Below are positions 9,896-23,000 of a DNA stretch of 64,000 bases, piece after piece (within the stretch, counting starts at the first letter, position 1; each line of letters opens with the position of its first letter). Position numbers and translations under genes: made by a program. The DNA lies in the NCBI GenBank assembly GCA_001599975.1, contig BCIO01000005.1:2900508-2964507 (forward strand), in the 5' to 3' direction. The DNA is from Cystobasidiopsis lactophilus. Its lineage: Eukaryota > Basidiomycota > Agaricostilbomycetes > Agaricostilbales > Chionosphaeraceae. The notes under the pieces were generated by a model, which saw only the letters and a program-made list of their open reading frames with translations, did not search any database and was not told where the DNA came from.

Positions 9896-12800
9896 ATGGA
9901 CCACATCCCGGAGTCCATCCCTCTCCCGCCCACGCTTCCCAAGATGCAGACGCAAAGCTCGTTTGCAAGCAGTGTGCCTCCCACCCCGCCAGCCAAAGAT
10001 AACCTCCACACCACCGAGTTTGGCGGCCCAGCTGAAGACAAGCCGCTTCCATTCGCAGCCCCTGCTGCCAATGCCGCTGCTACCCCACCTGCCGCCGCTG
10101 AGACTAGCTCCGAAGGGCAGACTGGTCTCAGCTTGCCTGGAAAGGTGACCGACATTGGCCCTGGCAAGAGCCCGATCACGCCGCACCCCAACGCAACTGC
10201 CGACGACACCAGCCATACGAAACCAGGCAGCAAAGCTCACGTCATGGGAGAAGGTAAGAAGATCGTCTTCTTTTGCCAGCGAGACCGCTGAAAGCATCTC
10301 AACCGACCCAGGCTACAGCGGTTCCAACAAAGTGCCGACCGTGGCCAACTTTCACAAAGAGCAAGACGAGGCTAAGCAAAAGGACGATGCCGACGCCGTT
10401 TCCCAAGCCCAAAAGGCCAAGGAGGGGGTCCCGCGAGATGCGCCGCCTCCTCAGAAGGGGACTATCGTAGCTGACCGACCCCGCCACGCCAAAGGTAAAG
10501 GCGAAAAGACCGAAGGCGACAAAGAGAAGGAGGAACTGATGAACCGCATGGCACCTCCAAAGAACTCCAAAGCCAATCAAATCACCAAGCAGGGCGACAG
10601 AACGTGAGTCGTGTTCCCCGTGGCATGCGTGCGTGTCAAGCGGAACACTAATGCTCCCAATTTGGACAGCGTTTCGGATCCTGTGACGCAAAAGCCGGTC
10701 GTTATCGCAGATGCCGACTATCTGCACGATGAGGAGACTATGAAGAAGCTTGGCGGCCATGAGACGGTCGGCCCGTCCCGAACGCCCGCGTCTAGCGAGC
10801 AGTCGACCCTCCACATTTCTCCCAAACCTACTCAGCCTGGCAACATATTGATCCATCCGTTCCCGGAACCGGTCGAGGGCAAGTCTCTCCAGCTGGTCCA
10901 CCGAAGCCTCAACCAGCTTCAAATGGCCTTGCTGGGTGGTCTTGTCATCCTTTGGTGGTTCGTCGCTTTCAGCAGCGGCACCTATCGCTTCTTCTTCCGG
11001 ACCGGCCTGCTTGTTGCCTTCGGAGCTGGGACCTTCATGGCGATCGGACTGGCCAAACAAAACATCTTGCACGACCTGGACAGAGTGCGCATGGAAATGC
11101 ACCGACAGCGCGGTCAAGACTTTGAGACGGCGCCAGAAAGCGTCGAGTGGATGAACGCCTTGCTCGGCGTGTTTTGGAAGCTGGTGCGCTTCGGTTCTAA
11201 GGCCTGTCGCGCGCCTCTGCCCTTCGCTCACCCTACTTTCTATCAGATCAACCCGGAAATGTTTGTCAGCACTGTTGACATGGTGGAAGACGTCATGCAA
11301 GCCTCCCTGCCCGGCTTCATCGACGCTGTCAAAATCTCTGGTTTGTCGCTTCACTTGCAAACCTCGCTTACAGGAGATGAACTTTTGAGACGCAGATTAC
11401 GGCCAAGGCTCAAATCCACTTCGAATCGTCAGCATGCGAGGTCTGTCAGACCGTACCACCGACAAAGACTACCCCAAGGAGGAGTGGTGCGTCGCCCCAT
11501 CCCTGCTCATGTTGTAAACCAGTTTATGGATGGGTTTCACAGGATCAACCAAGGCGAGACGGACGCCACAAACATTGAGTCAGATACCAAAAAGCGTGAA
11601 GAAGCCACCAAGTCTCAAGAAGAGCGTTCGTTATCTTTTGCTACCTGTCCTTAGACCCACGGTTGAACATCGCTGTCCTTTATAGAGGATTTGGACGAGT
11701 CTGGCGACTATGTCAACTGGGAAGTATCTGTGGCGTATCAAGCGCGCCCTGGCGACAACCTGCGGCAGCACAACATCCATTTGCTCCTCGAATTTTTCCT
11801 TGGTGTCTACGACTGGTTTAACATCCCAATCCCCATCTGGGCACAAGTTGAAGGGCGAGTGTCATTTAAATGTGCACTTGCATAGTGTGCGTCTCAACGC
11901 CATTCGATTTAATGCAGGTTCGCCGCCACGATCCGCTTGCGGATGCAAATGATCGAAACTGCCCCTTTCGTATGACCCTTGCTCCCCGTTCTTTCTTTAC
12001 TGCAAGCTGACTCGCCGAGGGAAAAGGTCCGAAATCTGACTTTTACGTTGATGGGAGTGCCCAAAGTCGACGTTTCAGTGCAGCCTATGATCAAGCACTT
12101 CCCTAATGTGTTGGACCTGCCCATCATCAGCGGTTTCGTGCAGAGCTCTATCGCCGTATGCTTTCTCCGGTTCGTTCTTGAGAGGGGAATCTGATTCGAA
12201 GTCATCGCGCAGGCCGCCGCTGCCGAATACGTGGCCCCAAAGAGTATGACGATGAATATGGCTGCCATGCTCATGGGTGGAGGCATAAAGAAGGGTGAGA
12301 CTCCCGGCCTCGCGAGCTCGAGCGAGTTCTGATGAAGAGAGCTGCAGACACCAAGGCGCTCGGCGTCCTTGCTATCACCATTCACCACGCCACCGACCTT
12401 TCTGCCCAAGACTCAAACGGCCTGTCAGATCCCTATGCTGTCTTGGCCTACGCAAAATTTGGCAAGCCTCTCTACTCCACACGGATCATCTTGGGCGATT
12501 GTGGGTCCCGAGCTCGCCCGCAGGTGCCCGTCCTTCATTGAAGTTGTGCCCCTGCAGTGAATCCGGTCTGGGAAGAGACCGCTTTCCTCTTGCTGTCTGA
12601 TGACGAGGTCAAGGCGGGCGAGGACTTGGCTGTGGTGAGTAGCGAGGCTTTTCACACTGGTTCGGGTGCTGAACGAGCCTACAGATGCTATGGGATTCGG
12701 ACAAGGTCTGTGTTTGAGGTCTGCTGTGCTGCCAACCTGCGCTGATGCATGACTCCAGCGCTCTGCCGACGATCTCGTTGGTCGTATTACCGTACCCGTG

Positions 12801-14877
12801 GTCGACTTGATGCTGCGCCCCAACGAGGTTATCGAGCGAACGGACGAGCTTCGAGGATTTCAAGACGCCGATAAAATGCAAGGAACGCTGTCGTGGAGCG
12901 TGGCGTCAGTTTTTTCTGTCTGGAGTAGCTTGGCTGGTGCTCAAACTCGTCTCTCCATCCAGATTCTACGACAAGGCCCCATTCAACCCTTCTCTGAAAC
13001 GCCCCGTCAACACCAGTCTACCTCCCGAAATCCGCAATCGACCTGAATTGCAGCAAGCTGCTGAGACCTCCGCCGACACTACCGCCGAGGCCGATGCTTT
13101 ATCAATTCCACCCGATCCCAACTACCCGGCCGGGGTTGTATCTGTCATTGTCCATCAAATCAACAATCTCGAGCGCCAGAATCTCAAAGGCGCCAGTGGC
13201 GACCGTGAGGGCCAGGTCCGCGGTCTACTTCTCGTGCTTGAGAGCTTTTCAATGAACCAGTGTTTTTTCAGGCCGGCCAAGACACCGATGCCCCAGCTGA
13301 AGAGGGATCCAACCTCCCCTCCAGCTATTGTGAACTGGTTTTGAACGACGAACTGATCTGTAAGCGATCGATGTCACCCAAAGCCAATTCCACTTCTCAC
13401 TCGTCCCGCGCCCACAGACCAAACTCGAGTCAAGTGAGTCATGTGCACCTCTTCGGAGTGCCGTGGTTGATTTGCCGAGGGCACCACAGGCAATACACTT
13501 CCATGCCATTCTTTGAAGCAGGCTGTGAGCGCTTTGTGCGCGATTGGCGAACGGCTGTGGTTCGTGTCGTTGTTCGCGATGCGCGTGTGAGAGAGGTGCG
13601 TATCCCTCTAGAACCCGTCGCCATGCTTGTCCTAAAAATGAGCTGTTCACAGCACGACCCTATCCTGGGCATCGGTGAGTTCTCGTGGCCTACTCAAATC
13701 GCTGGGCCCGAGCTAACATCACAATAAAGTCTCTCTCAAGCTCTCCGAGGTCCTCACCACGTCTTCCCAAGTCACAAAATTGTACTCTCTTCAAGACGGC
13801 GTTGGCTTTGGCCGAGTCAACATTTCGCTCTTGTTCCGCAGCGTCGAACTACAAGCGCCTAGGAACTATTTAGGTAAGAAGATCCTCTAACATTTACTTA
13901 TTTCTCTAATCTTTCCACCAACCTGTAGGTTGGAACACCGGCACCATCGAAATCTTGTCCGATATCGCCTTCGAACCTGCGGCCGACTTCGAGGGAAGCC
14001 TCTCCAGCAAGAAGCTGCGAATCGCTACTGGTACCGACGGATTCAAGATTTCGACCAAAGACACCCAGGTGGACGGCAACAAGTTTTCTTGGCAGGTCGC
14101 GGACATGATTCGCCTTCCCGTCTACTCGCGCTACGCAAGCTCCCTGGCGTTTGAGCTGGGAGGCAGCATCCTTCCTTTTAGAGGAGGCCCAGACGCCATC
14201 GGCGTGCTCTGGTTCCAAGACTTGGTCGACGATGAGGAGGAAGAGGTTCGCATTCCCCTGGTGGCTGGCTCCAAGCTCAACAATCTGCGCCAAAACGTGG
14301 GCACCCTTACTCGTCTTGCCTCTACCAGGACGTATTGACGGATCTGACGGAGCAGGTCCTCAACGACACTACCGCCAAGTCTCACCAGTACCAAGTTCTC
14401 GGCCACCTTCGCGTCACTGTGAGGCTGGATTCGGGATTAGACCCCGACCATGAGCGGTACGCCAAGTCACAGTCAGCTCGCCACGAATGGGAGACGTACC
14501 AGCTCTCCGAGGGTCTGGCCGAGCAAGCTGAGGCCAACAGCCACGCCGACGACGATGGCGTTATTGAGTGCGTTACCTGCGACGTTCTCGCTTCTTGGAA
14601 ACATCACTGATGCTCATTGGTGGGGAGCAGCAAGCGAGAGCAAAAGCAGATCAAGGCGGCTCACTCGCAAGAGCTGCGCGCCAAACACCGCGGTTTGTAC
14701 CAGCTCGCGCCAGGTGAGGCCTTCCTACTTTTGGCGTGCCCATGGCTCCGGTATTGATTTTGAATGGCGCGATGTACAGTGCGGACGATGGTCTGGATGA
14801 AGGACGGCGCCAAGGACCGCACGCGCAAGTTGACCGGAAAGAAGGATCGCGCCAAAGCTGTCGAGAGCGAGGCTTAG
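9896..14877 (+). CDS. SMP and C2 domain ER membrane-contact protein (Mug190/tricalbin-like)
   Basis: SMP-C2 proteins sit in the ER at membrane contact sites and move lipid. Order along the spliced protein: a disordered acidic N-terminus; a hydrophobic hairpin (GGLVILWWFVAFSSGTYRFF and LLVAFGAGTFMAIGLA); an SMP domain that starts near ESVEWMNALLGVFWKL and includes VMQASLPGFIDAVKIS and VNWEVSVAYQARPGDN; then C2 domains. The first C2 is VLAITIHHATDLSAQDSNGL followed by SDPYAVLAYAKFGKPLYST, with acidic residues that suit Ca2+ binding. A second C2-like unit includes YCELVLNDELI and later LKLSEVLTT. The tail is basic (KDGAKDRTRKLTGKKDRAK). There are many short introns, for example 10254-10311, and one exon of about 21 nt encoding MLWDSDK. 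The overall order resembles S. pombe Mug190. The exact exon list is partly uncertain. Confidence 0.85.
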
Positions 14878-15325
14878 ACCACTACCGAGTGCCTGTGAGT
14901 GGCGACAGCACGAGCAAGCGACCATTTGTTTACAAGCCGTGGCTGACTCCAAATGCGCCAGCGCCACAGGCTGGCGGCACGCGATCATCATACTGAACAC
15001 AGAGTGCCCTTCTGCAAGGCTTCTGCCTTTCTTGCTGTACATACTATCATGGGTTTCATTGTACATAGCGCGGGCTTGACATGTCAATGGTGCCAGAACT
15101 TGAACTTTATGCGCGAGGAGGGCTGGACCCGAAATGGCAATTACAATAAGCTCTCCTCCCTGTTCGTCGACCCTATCCATCACCTTTCGACCTGGCTTCC
15201 CAACGCACGCCGGTCCAATTCGTGCACCACTCCGGACGAGAACGCGCTTACCAGTCCAAGGCGCTGGCCGCTGAGGACGAGTCGACGACACGTCTCGGAC
15301 GGCATTGCCGGCCTCCTTTTCAACA
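14878..15325. other. Intergenic, promoter of downstream gene
   Basis: This lies between two genes on the plus strand. It holds the 3' UTR of the SMP-C2 gene and the promoter of the next gene. Short open frames here lack coding features. Confidence 0.35.
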
Positions 15326-16935
15326 ATGGAAGCTCCCAAGCGACACCTCAAGACCCTCTCACTGTCCTCTTCAACTTCCTCTTCTTCAACTCAGTCGCCC
15401 GTTAGGCCGGCGCCAGACTGGCCTGAGAGCAGCAAGGCGAGAAAGCGACTCTCGCTTCAACCGATCCCGTCGACCTCTGCGCTGCCCCCCTCCGAGTCGC
15501 CCACCAAATACAGTTCTCTGCGCTCATCTAGTCTTGCTCAGCAAGACGGCGCGGGTGACTCGCCCGGGCGAAGGTCGCTCAGATCCTCGACAGGCAGCCG
15601 CGCGCCGCACGGACGCCTTTCGTATGCCGCCAGCGAAGCCAGCTCAGCCGATGGCTGGCTCGACCAATCCTCCTTCACAGACGACCAACTGCCGGTGACG
15701 CCATATGCCGACGGCTTCTCGCCGGGCCTTGAAACGGAGGCCTACCCCAAGTCGCCTTTGGAGGTGCAGTCCGAGCTTCTGTCATTCATTGCCAGGAAGG
15801 AGCGCAAGTGTCTGGAGCTTCGAGAAGGTGCGTTCCTGTTTGATTTGCCCCTTGTCCTCGGCTGGCGTCAGCATGCTCACGGGCATCGTGCAGAGCTGCG
15901 CCGAACAGAGGACGAGCTGGCCACACTCAAGAGCAAATGGCAAGCGGCTGTTGCCACTCGCGACCAGGCCGTGCACCCTACTAGCCGCAGCCCATCACTG
16001 GCCCAGACATCGCCCACTTTTGTGCACGCCCCTGATTTTGGCGTCGGCACCCTAGAGGCCGCCTCCTCTTCTACAGCTGCAGACGGCACGGGCTTTGCCG
16101 ACGCCAAGAAGTGGATGGGGGGACTGGTCAAGTCAGGGGTTGCCATCCTCGAGAACATTGCTCTGCCGCCGACGCCGGACCCGATGGCGTCATTGGACAC
16201 AGTCAGAGAGGAGGAAGAGGAGGAGTCGGCTTCGGAGAGCAACAGCAGGCGGACGTCGAACGGCTCCACCTGCGCGACTAGCATCGCGGATGACGAGCTG
16301 GGACCGTCCAAGACTATGGGCCAGCTAGTGGACGTTGAACTTCCGCCACCGCCGCCCGCTTCTGCGCCCGCTTCGGTGCGCTCGTTCGACGTCAACAAGC
16401 ACGCCCGCAGACGGTCCACGTTGGATGTCATCGGAGGCACCGCCTGGAGCTGGTCCCGCAAGCTGACCGAATTGCAAAATAGCGACAGGTGCGTCGGCTT
16501 CCCTTCTTGCCACATTTCCGTGTCGACGCCTGACTCTCTTATTCTCACAGCGTTCGCAATTCCAAGAGGGCAGTTCTCAGCTTTGTCGACACCTTTGAAA
16601 AAACGCTGCAAGACACGCTCGTGCTGCCGCCCACCGCCCCGGCGAAAGAGGAGCGATCTAGCCCACGCATGCAGTTTGCTCACGGCACTGACATGCTGCT
16701 CCCCATTTCACCGGATCTTCCTCCTTCCCGCTCCCCGGCTCAATCGTCTGCTGGCAGCCGATCACAGAACACCTCGCCCGCTTTATCGCAACAAGGTGGC
16801 GACCCCCTCTTTGCCTCGCCAATGGTCCCCACATCTCGACCACCGCTCATCATCAAGCGAAGCCCGCCCATCCCACCTCATGGCTTCACAGCTGACCGAG
16901 AGGCAGACGAAGAGGAGAGTGGCTGGATTTTTTGA
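15326..16935 (+). CDS. Disordered fungal protein with short coiled coil, function unknown
   Basis: Not confidently recognised. The start is MEAPKRHLKTLSLSSSTSSS; an in-frame ATG at 15305 is also possible. The protein is mostly low-complexity (Ser, Pro, acidic) with one compact helical stretch (LSFIARKERKCLELREELRR, then TEDELATLKSKW) and a second conserved-looking part (KKWMGGLVKSGVAILENIAL; VLSFVDTFEKTLQDTLVLP). The stretch reading REELRRTEDEL is created by removing a GT-AG intron after the Glu-Arg-Glu codons near 15827, and a second intron lies near 16489-16550. The protein ends EEESGWIF. The layout resembles fungal DUF4048-type proteins, but that is a weak guess. Confidence 0.7.
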
Positions 16936-17109
16936 TTTCGCTGTGCTGCGCGCTTGGCCTTGCACAGAGCCGGTTTCGTTCCTGTAAAACAAGGGATTTT
17001 TGTCGTCGTTCAAGACCAGCTTGTACAACTCGTTTGCCCATGCTAGACTGCTTTTTAGCCACCTCCTTTGATCCTGCACTCAACGAGTCCTCGGAAATCG
17101 CGACTGCCC

Positions 17110-19877
17110 TCAAGCTTCCGGTTCATCCCAAAAGGCACTGAGCAGATCTGGATGCACCCAGCGAGCGACGGGGCGCTCCACGAACCAGACCAGTTGACTG
17201 AGATGAGCAATTTTAGCGCTGCTTGGTTCGTTCTGCACGCCCAAACGCCTACCTTGGCCTGATAAAGGAGGCAGGGACATTGAGGAGCTTCTCGCCGCCG
17301 TAATCTGCGTCACAGACGTCTCTGAAAGCAGCTGCCTTCGAGGGCTCGACCCCAGTCGCCCAGCACGCTACACGGCGCGCCGTCTTCAAAAGAAGAGGCG
17401 TAAAGCAAAGTCTCGGGCCGTTCTCTTCCTCCTCAAAACCAACGTAGAAGTCTGGTTCGGACAGGAGGCGGGAGTGCGGCGCCAACGAAGCAATGGTGCC
17501 GTCTTGCCCAAGGTCGACCAGGACAAGACTACACGCTGTCGTAAGTGAGAGCCGGCGGATAAAGATGCGTGTGTCGACTCACTCAAAAGACGAGACCTCA
17601 CGCAAAACGCGAGCTTCGTAGTCGCAGGCTGCTTGATTTGCGTTGGTCTTCCCTCTGAATGAATTGAAAGTTTCGCAGCCAGTGTTAGTTGATTCTCCGG
17701 TTGAGCCCTTTGACTTTGCAGCACTCACACGACATCATGGATTTGCTCGGGCCGCAAGGGTAGAAGGCTCAAGGCCTGACTCGTCGCAGATCGGGGATCT
17801 GAAGCGGCCAATATGGGTGCATTGACAAACCAAACAGACCAAGTCTCGAACGAGAATGGGAGAGACGATGCGGCGAGAGCGTCGGCCAAAAGCGGGAGAG
17901 AGCCCATACTCAGAGCCAGATTGAACGGCCGCTTGACAGTAGCGGAATCAGCGGCTTCGAACAGGTATTGACAAAGGGCTTCGGCTGTCTCTTCTCGGTC
18001 GGCGAACGCAAATCGGATAGGGGACGCCAAGAAGTCGGCACTTAGAATATTCTTTTCGTCGTCGTCGCCATCATCTCCAATCTCGTAGAGAAAAGGGTCC
18101 TCGGTCTCTTTTCCAAATCCAGTGACCATCTCGAAAATTGGGGACTTGGCAGGCTGGCGTGAGCCTCCCAGTGGCGAGGGTCAAAAGAAGACCGGCTCGC
18201 CTCCTCAGCCAAAGTCTCACTATCTGATCCATGGTCATCCAGAGTGGGAGAGAGAAGAGAAGCCAAGGCAAGGGGCACCTGCTGGACAGAGCGGTCCGCT
18301 TCCACGAGCTTTCTGCTTGAGGCTTGGGGCCAGCACAGCGGGCGGTAGTTGGGGAACTGCAGGTGAGGGTAAGGAGACCCAGGATCGCCGAGACGATCAC
18401 ACAGCTGAGCAGACGGTAATCTGAATGGGGACTGAGGAGAGTCCGGCGCAAAGCTGGCCAATGGCACAAGGACAAGGGAGGCCGGCCTTTTGGTAGGTGG
18501 CCGCCGCGCGTGCTGACCCGGGGCAGAAGGATACAGCGACTCCAAGTTGTGCGGATAGACGTAGGGGTAAAGTGAACGGAGGTTGAAAGGGTAGCGGGTG
18601 GGCTGGGGGAGAGCGTCTTGGGGGCAACCAGGCTGTGACGGAAGGCTCTGCCCAGGCGCCATGGGGTATATTTGTTCGACTCTGAAGGGGTAAACAGGCT
18701 GCTCTCGCAACCCTTCAGCCCAGACCACGAATAAGGGCGACATGTCTCACTTCATAGATGCGAGCGAGCCGAAATGGATATCCCAGCGCTTCGCCTGACC
18801 AGCTGCTGAACGATTGCTGTGGTGGATCTTGACAGGCGCGCAGGCTATTCGACGACTGATGCGATGAAGATGTTTGACAGGTGGGCACAATGACAGAAAG
18901 CATTGGAGGGTAAATCTCCATTCGAGGCCAGGCTGGGTTGTACAGCGAGCCTAGATTGTTGGGGTACGACGATAGCCGGCAGCTTTCAGGCCAGTGATGA
19001 GGAGCAGCTGGAGCTCGAAAGAGGTCGCTTCGGTGGGTTGCGACTAGCGGAGGAACGGCATCTGGGCCGTCCGGCGAGGACCGAGTTTGGGTGGCGGCTG
19101 AAGAGACAGAGCCGATGGCTTCGACAGCAGGTCGGCAAAGGGGCAAGGGACCTGAGGAAAAGCCACGTTCCGGAACCAAAGAGGGAGTCTCTAGCGGGTG
19201 AGTACGCTGTGCAGGGGGGCGAGAGACTCCAGGTCGCTCGATGTTGTCTGAGACCAGGCTGAGGCGCCTTGTGTGGCCAGAAGACGGTTTGGGATCAAGG
19301 ATGCTCTGGTGAGAGAGCCAAGGTTGCAACCATCTGACAGGAGGAGGCCTGCGTGAGCTTGACCTCCGTACAAGCTTACACAGAGCAAGTGGCTCTCACT
19401 TTGCTTTCTTTGGGTCGAAGTCAAACTCGACTGCCCCTGCGATGGGGAGGCCGCCCTCTTCCACTCCAGTCTGGTATTGCCACACTGCGGTACGCCTGAG
19501 TTGAAGAAAAAGGTGTGGCGAAGGACAAACCTTCACTTACAGATTGGCCAGGCTTCTGGAGTAACGCGCGGCTTGTAGGAGCCTCCACTCTTAGTGGACA
19601 AGGTAGCAGTCAAGATGATCCCGGCGGTGGAAGGCAGGGACAGCTCTCTTGCGACCAAGACGAGTTGAAGCGCGAGCGAGGTCTGAAGCGGGAGCAGCAA
19701 CCCAGCTCGCCACTGCGGCTCCGACACCTCGCCGTTCCTAGTAGAGAGCCCATCGAGTGGAAACGGACAAGTCGATGCCGCAGACACAATGAGCAATAGG
19801 GGGGATACGTTGCCTGCGGGCAGCGACGTGGAATGATGGAGGACTGAGCCTGACCTGCCATTGCGCTGGCTCGCCAT
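17110..19877 (-). CDS. Unrecognised protein with tyrosine-proline repeats
   Basis: I join what look like two or three separate frames into one gene because the introns keep phase. The first exon (19877 down to about 19534) encodes MASQRNGRSG and a beta-rich part with WRAGLLLPLQTSLALQLVLV and GGSYKPRVTPEAWPI. The next exon gives WQYQTGVEEGGLPIAGAVEF followed by DFDPKKAK. An apparent TGA there is the start of a GTGAG intron, whose removal continues into PPPVRWLQPWLSHQSILDP. The middle contains three related doublets of about 20-26 residues: YPNNLGSLYNPAWPRMEIYP; YPFRLARIYEQPVYPFRVEQ then IYPMAPG; YPFNLRSLYPYVYPHNLESL then YPSAPG. The C-terminal part holds FEMVTGFGKETEDPFLYEIG, FYVGFEEEENGPRLCFTPLL, CWATGVEPSKAAAFRDVC and AKIAHLSQLVWFVERPVARW, ending FWDEPEA. 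One intron near 17225-17258 is only 34 nt. No family is assigned. Confidence 0.65.
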
Positions 19878-20031
19878 CGAGGGCGCTCAATCAGAGACCT
19901 GGTGGAAGCAGTCCAAACGAGGCTTGGGCAATCTCAAACTCGAAATGGTCCGTCGAGAGGGAAGCCTTTGCTTTCTTTGTTTCAAGTCGAAAAAGTACAA
20001 AGGACACGATGCGCGCCGCTGCCCTCCCTGA

Positions 20032-23000
20032 TTACCGCCGACCAGGCGGCACGTATTGGGGGTGCGAAGGTGTCCTGCTGCCGTCTGCGTTTTCGAAAAT
20101 TGAGGCGAGGGCGTGAAACAAGAAGCGAGGAAGGCACTCACACCCGGGTGTGGCGTTTCCAACAACTCTTGGAGTCTGGCGGCCAAGACCGCCAGACTCG
20201 GACTCACTGGCCAGCTGCGTGTATTGCACCTGATACAGGCAAGTCAGCGGCTTTCGACAAGGCCAGCGCGGGTTTGGCAAACCTTGAAGGCGTTGCAGAC
20301 GTCGACGACATTCTGAAGCGCAAGAGGCTCAGTGGGTCAGAACTCAAAGTGAAAGAAGGGGGCCTACAGGGCAAGCGGCACCGTAGAGGTTGAAACCATC
20401 CGGTGTGACTTGCACTGGCTGAACGTCGCCAACAATTGTGAGATCTTGGGCGGAGGGAGAGGCCACGAAAATTCGGCGGCTCACCCAAGTGCGTGGCGGA
20501 GAGCCTTTTGCGACAATGAAGGTCAGATTGAACTGTCCAGGGTGCTTGCGGTCGATGGAGAAGCCATAGGCTGGTTTGTCGGGATTGGCCTGGGCAAGGA
20601 GAAAGGTACGCTCTAAGTCATCCACCTTCGCACTTCGAAGAAGAATCTCACCATCTGGAAGTTGCGGAGCGACGCCACTGTGCCCAGGGCACGCGGACAC
20701 GATCAATGGAACTGTCAAGCTCGCCGATCGAGCCCACTTACAAAGCTCCTCTTCAGTGCCCTTGTATTTTTCGTGGTGCATCATTTCGTCGACACGATTC
20801 GCAATTGCTCGCACGTATCGGTGAATCAGCTCGTCCAAGTCGGTGAACTTGTACCGGCCGCCAATCTGCAGAGTGCTGCCGAGTGCTAGCGGGTTGCCAG
20901 CTGGCTTGTTCAGCTCGACAATTTCTGAGCTACACTTTCAGCAGGGAGTGACAACATGACAACCGGGAAACTTCACGCACGGACATGGGCGAAGATGCCG
21001 TCGTCGACCTTCCAAGTGCAAGCGAGGTGGTCCGTTCCAAGCGACGACGGCCTGATGATGCAGTCGCCTCGGTTCTTGCCGGACAAGAACTGCTCCGCTT
21101 GGCCAGCGTTGAAGTTGTGAAAGTTCCGGTGCTGAATCAATCGGCGCTGACGGCCCGCAGCTTTCTTCCTGGCGGCCTCGGCTGAGGCAACGTCTGTCTC
21201 CTCCTGAATTTTGTCGAAGTATTCGTCTCGTGGGGTATACTTGGCCCGGATGTGGGCGTCGCCTTTCACCAGCTCGCTGGGCCGGCAGTCGAGTTCGACG
21301 ATGGGGACGCCCCTCTTGTTGAACATGCCGTCCGGGTTGAATGAAATGATGAGCGCGCGCAGGGTCTGGCCTTGGTTGAAAAGAACGTCTTGGCTTGGAT
21401 CGCGCTGATGATCGGCTTGGATGATGCCTTCGACGCCAGAGTCGAGTCGGACGCGCATCTCGTTCATCTTGCCGCCAGGCGGCCGGGTGACAACCACAGG
21501 CACGATGAGGCCTTCGGAAAGGGTGCTTTGGCTCTCGCCGGTGAGCATGGTGTGAATCTGGCTGGGCAGCATGGGACGGAAGTCGTGTCGCGTCTCGCCG
21601 TACGGCCGCTGCATTTCTTCTCGGATGAGGTAGAGCGTGAGCCGCTTGGGGATGCCCATGAGCTTTTGCAGCTCGATGGCAAAGTCATCGAGCCGGAGGT
21701 CGTCCAGCTTGCGGGCGTCGCCGTCCATTAGCTGCTTGACGACTTCGGATGGGTGGGTGAGGGCAGCGATGTCTTCTTCGTCCAACTCCTCGGCATCGGA
21801 AGCCATTTTTCGCGCGATATCGTAATCTTCGACGTGAATGCGCGTGCTGTCCAACACGTCCGGGCCGTCGTCGTTCTCGCGCTCAATGCCTTCTACGAAC
21901 GACTGGTCAATCTTGAAGAAGGCGCAACAGTTGGTGAATACGCTGCTTTCCACCAGCTGGTTCTTGAGGAGATCTTGCCGCGAGACCAAAGTGCCGCCCT
22001 GAAAAGGGGAATGAGTTTGGGGTCACTTTCATCTACTCGCCACTTACCAGGCCGTGAATGCCCTGTGACAGGCCTTGAGCTTTTCGGGGGCCCAGGCCGC
22101 ACACAAACGGGAGCAGACGGCCATAGTAAGGGTTGCGAAGGGCACGGTTGATGTCCACGCCAACGTAGTTGACCACGTTGATGACGACTTGCTCGAGTTC
22201 GGTGCGCAGCCGGTCTTGGTTGACCTGCAATCAAAAAGATCAGCGAGGCAAACCGAGAGGCAATGACCACGCACGTATTTTTGGAAGGCATCCATCTGGA
22301 CGCGAATGATGTCCGCCCCGAGCCAGGCGTACTCGAGCACAGCGCTCTGCGTGTAGCGCGCCAGGCCGATGCAGTACTTGCCAAGCGTTGGTAGCTGCGG
22401 GAACTCTTCGGTAGCTCGCTTGGAATGCTGGTAGAGCCGCGCGGTAGCGTCGTTGACGTAGATGACTTGGGTGGCCGCTTTTTCGTCGGTCCAGCCTTTC
22501 TCGGTGCGGAAAAAGTCTGTGAGCTCGTCCAGGGCCGAGTCGACGTCGAAACCAAGGCTGCGGGTGGCGATGGTGAAGCCGCCAACGACGACCACATCCG
22601 GCTTGCGCTGCTTCAGGAAGGCGACAAACTGGGAGCGCCCTTGATCTTCGCCCAGTGGGTTCTCTGGGGTAGGCAGTGGTGGGGAAATGCTGTTGAGCTT
22701 CAGGTGATCGCGGAGGCGACCATTACCGTCGAGGTAGGTGACCATAACGTGGTCGCGCCGCGGATCGCCGTTGCCGTGGGAGACAGCAACCACCGTGGGC
22801 ACATCGCCGCGGGCCATTCGACCGTTCCGGTAGGAGGCCACGTCGACCTGCAGCTCCAATTGGTCGCGGCAGCGAGAGCACACCACTTCCTCGGCTTCCT
22901 CCTTCAGGAACCGCCGCAAGCCTTGAGCAACGGAGGGCATGATGTGCTCAGACACAGCTGCTTTCAGCACCTCTTCTCGGAACATGTTCCATTGGCGTGC

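Noticed and set aside
18715-19329. Separate gene starting near 19329 in the YP-repeat region
   Set aside because: The apparent first codon is TTG, not ATG, and a GTGAG...CACGCAG intron joins this frame smoothly to the upstream exon ending DFDPKKAK.
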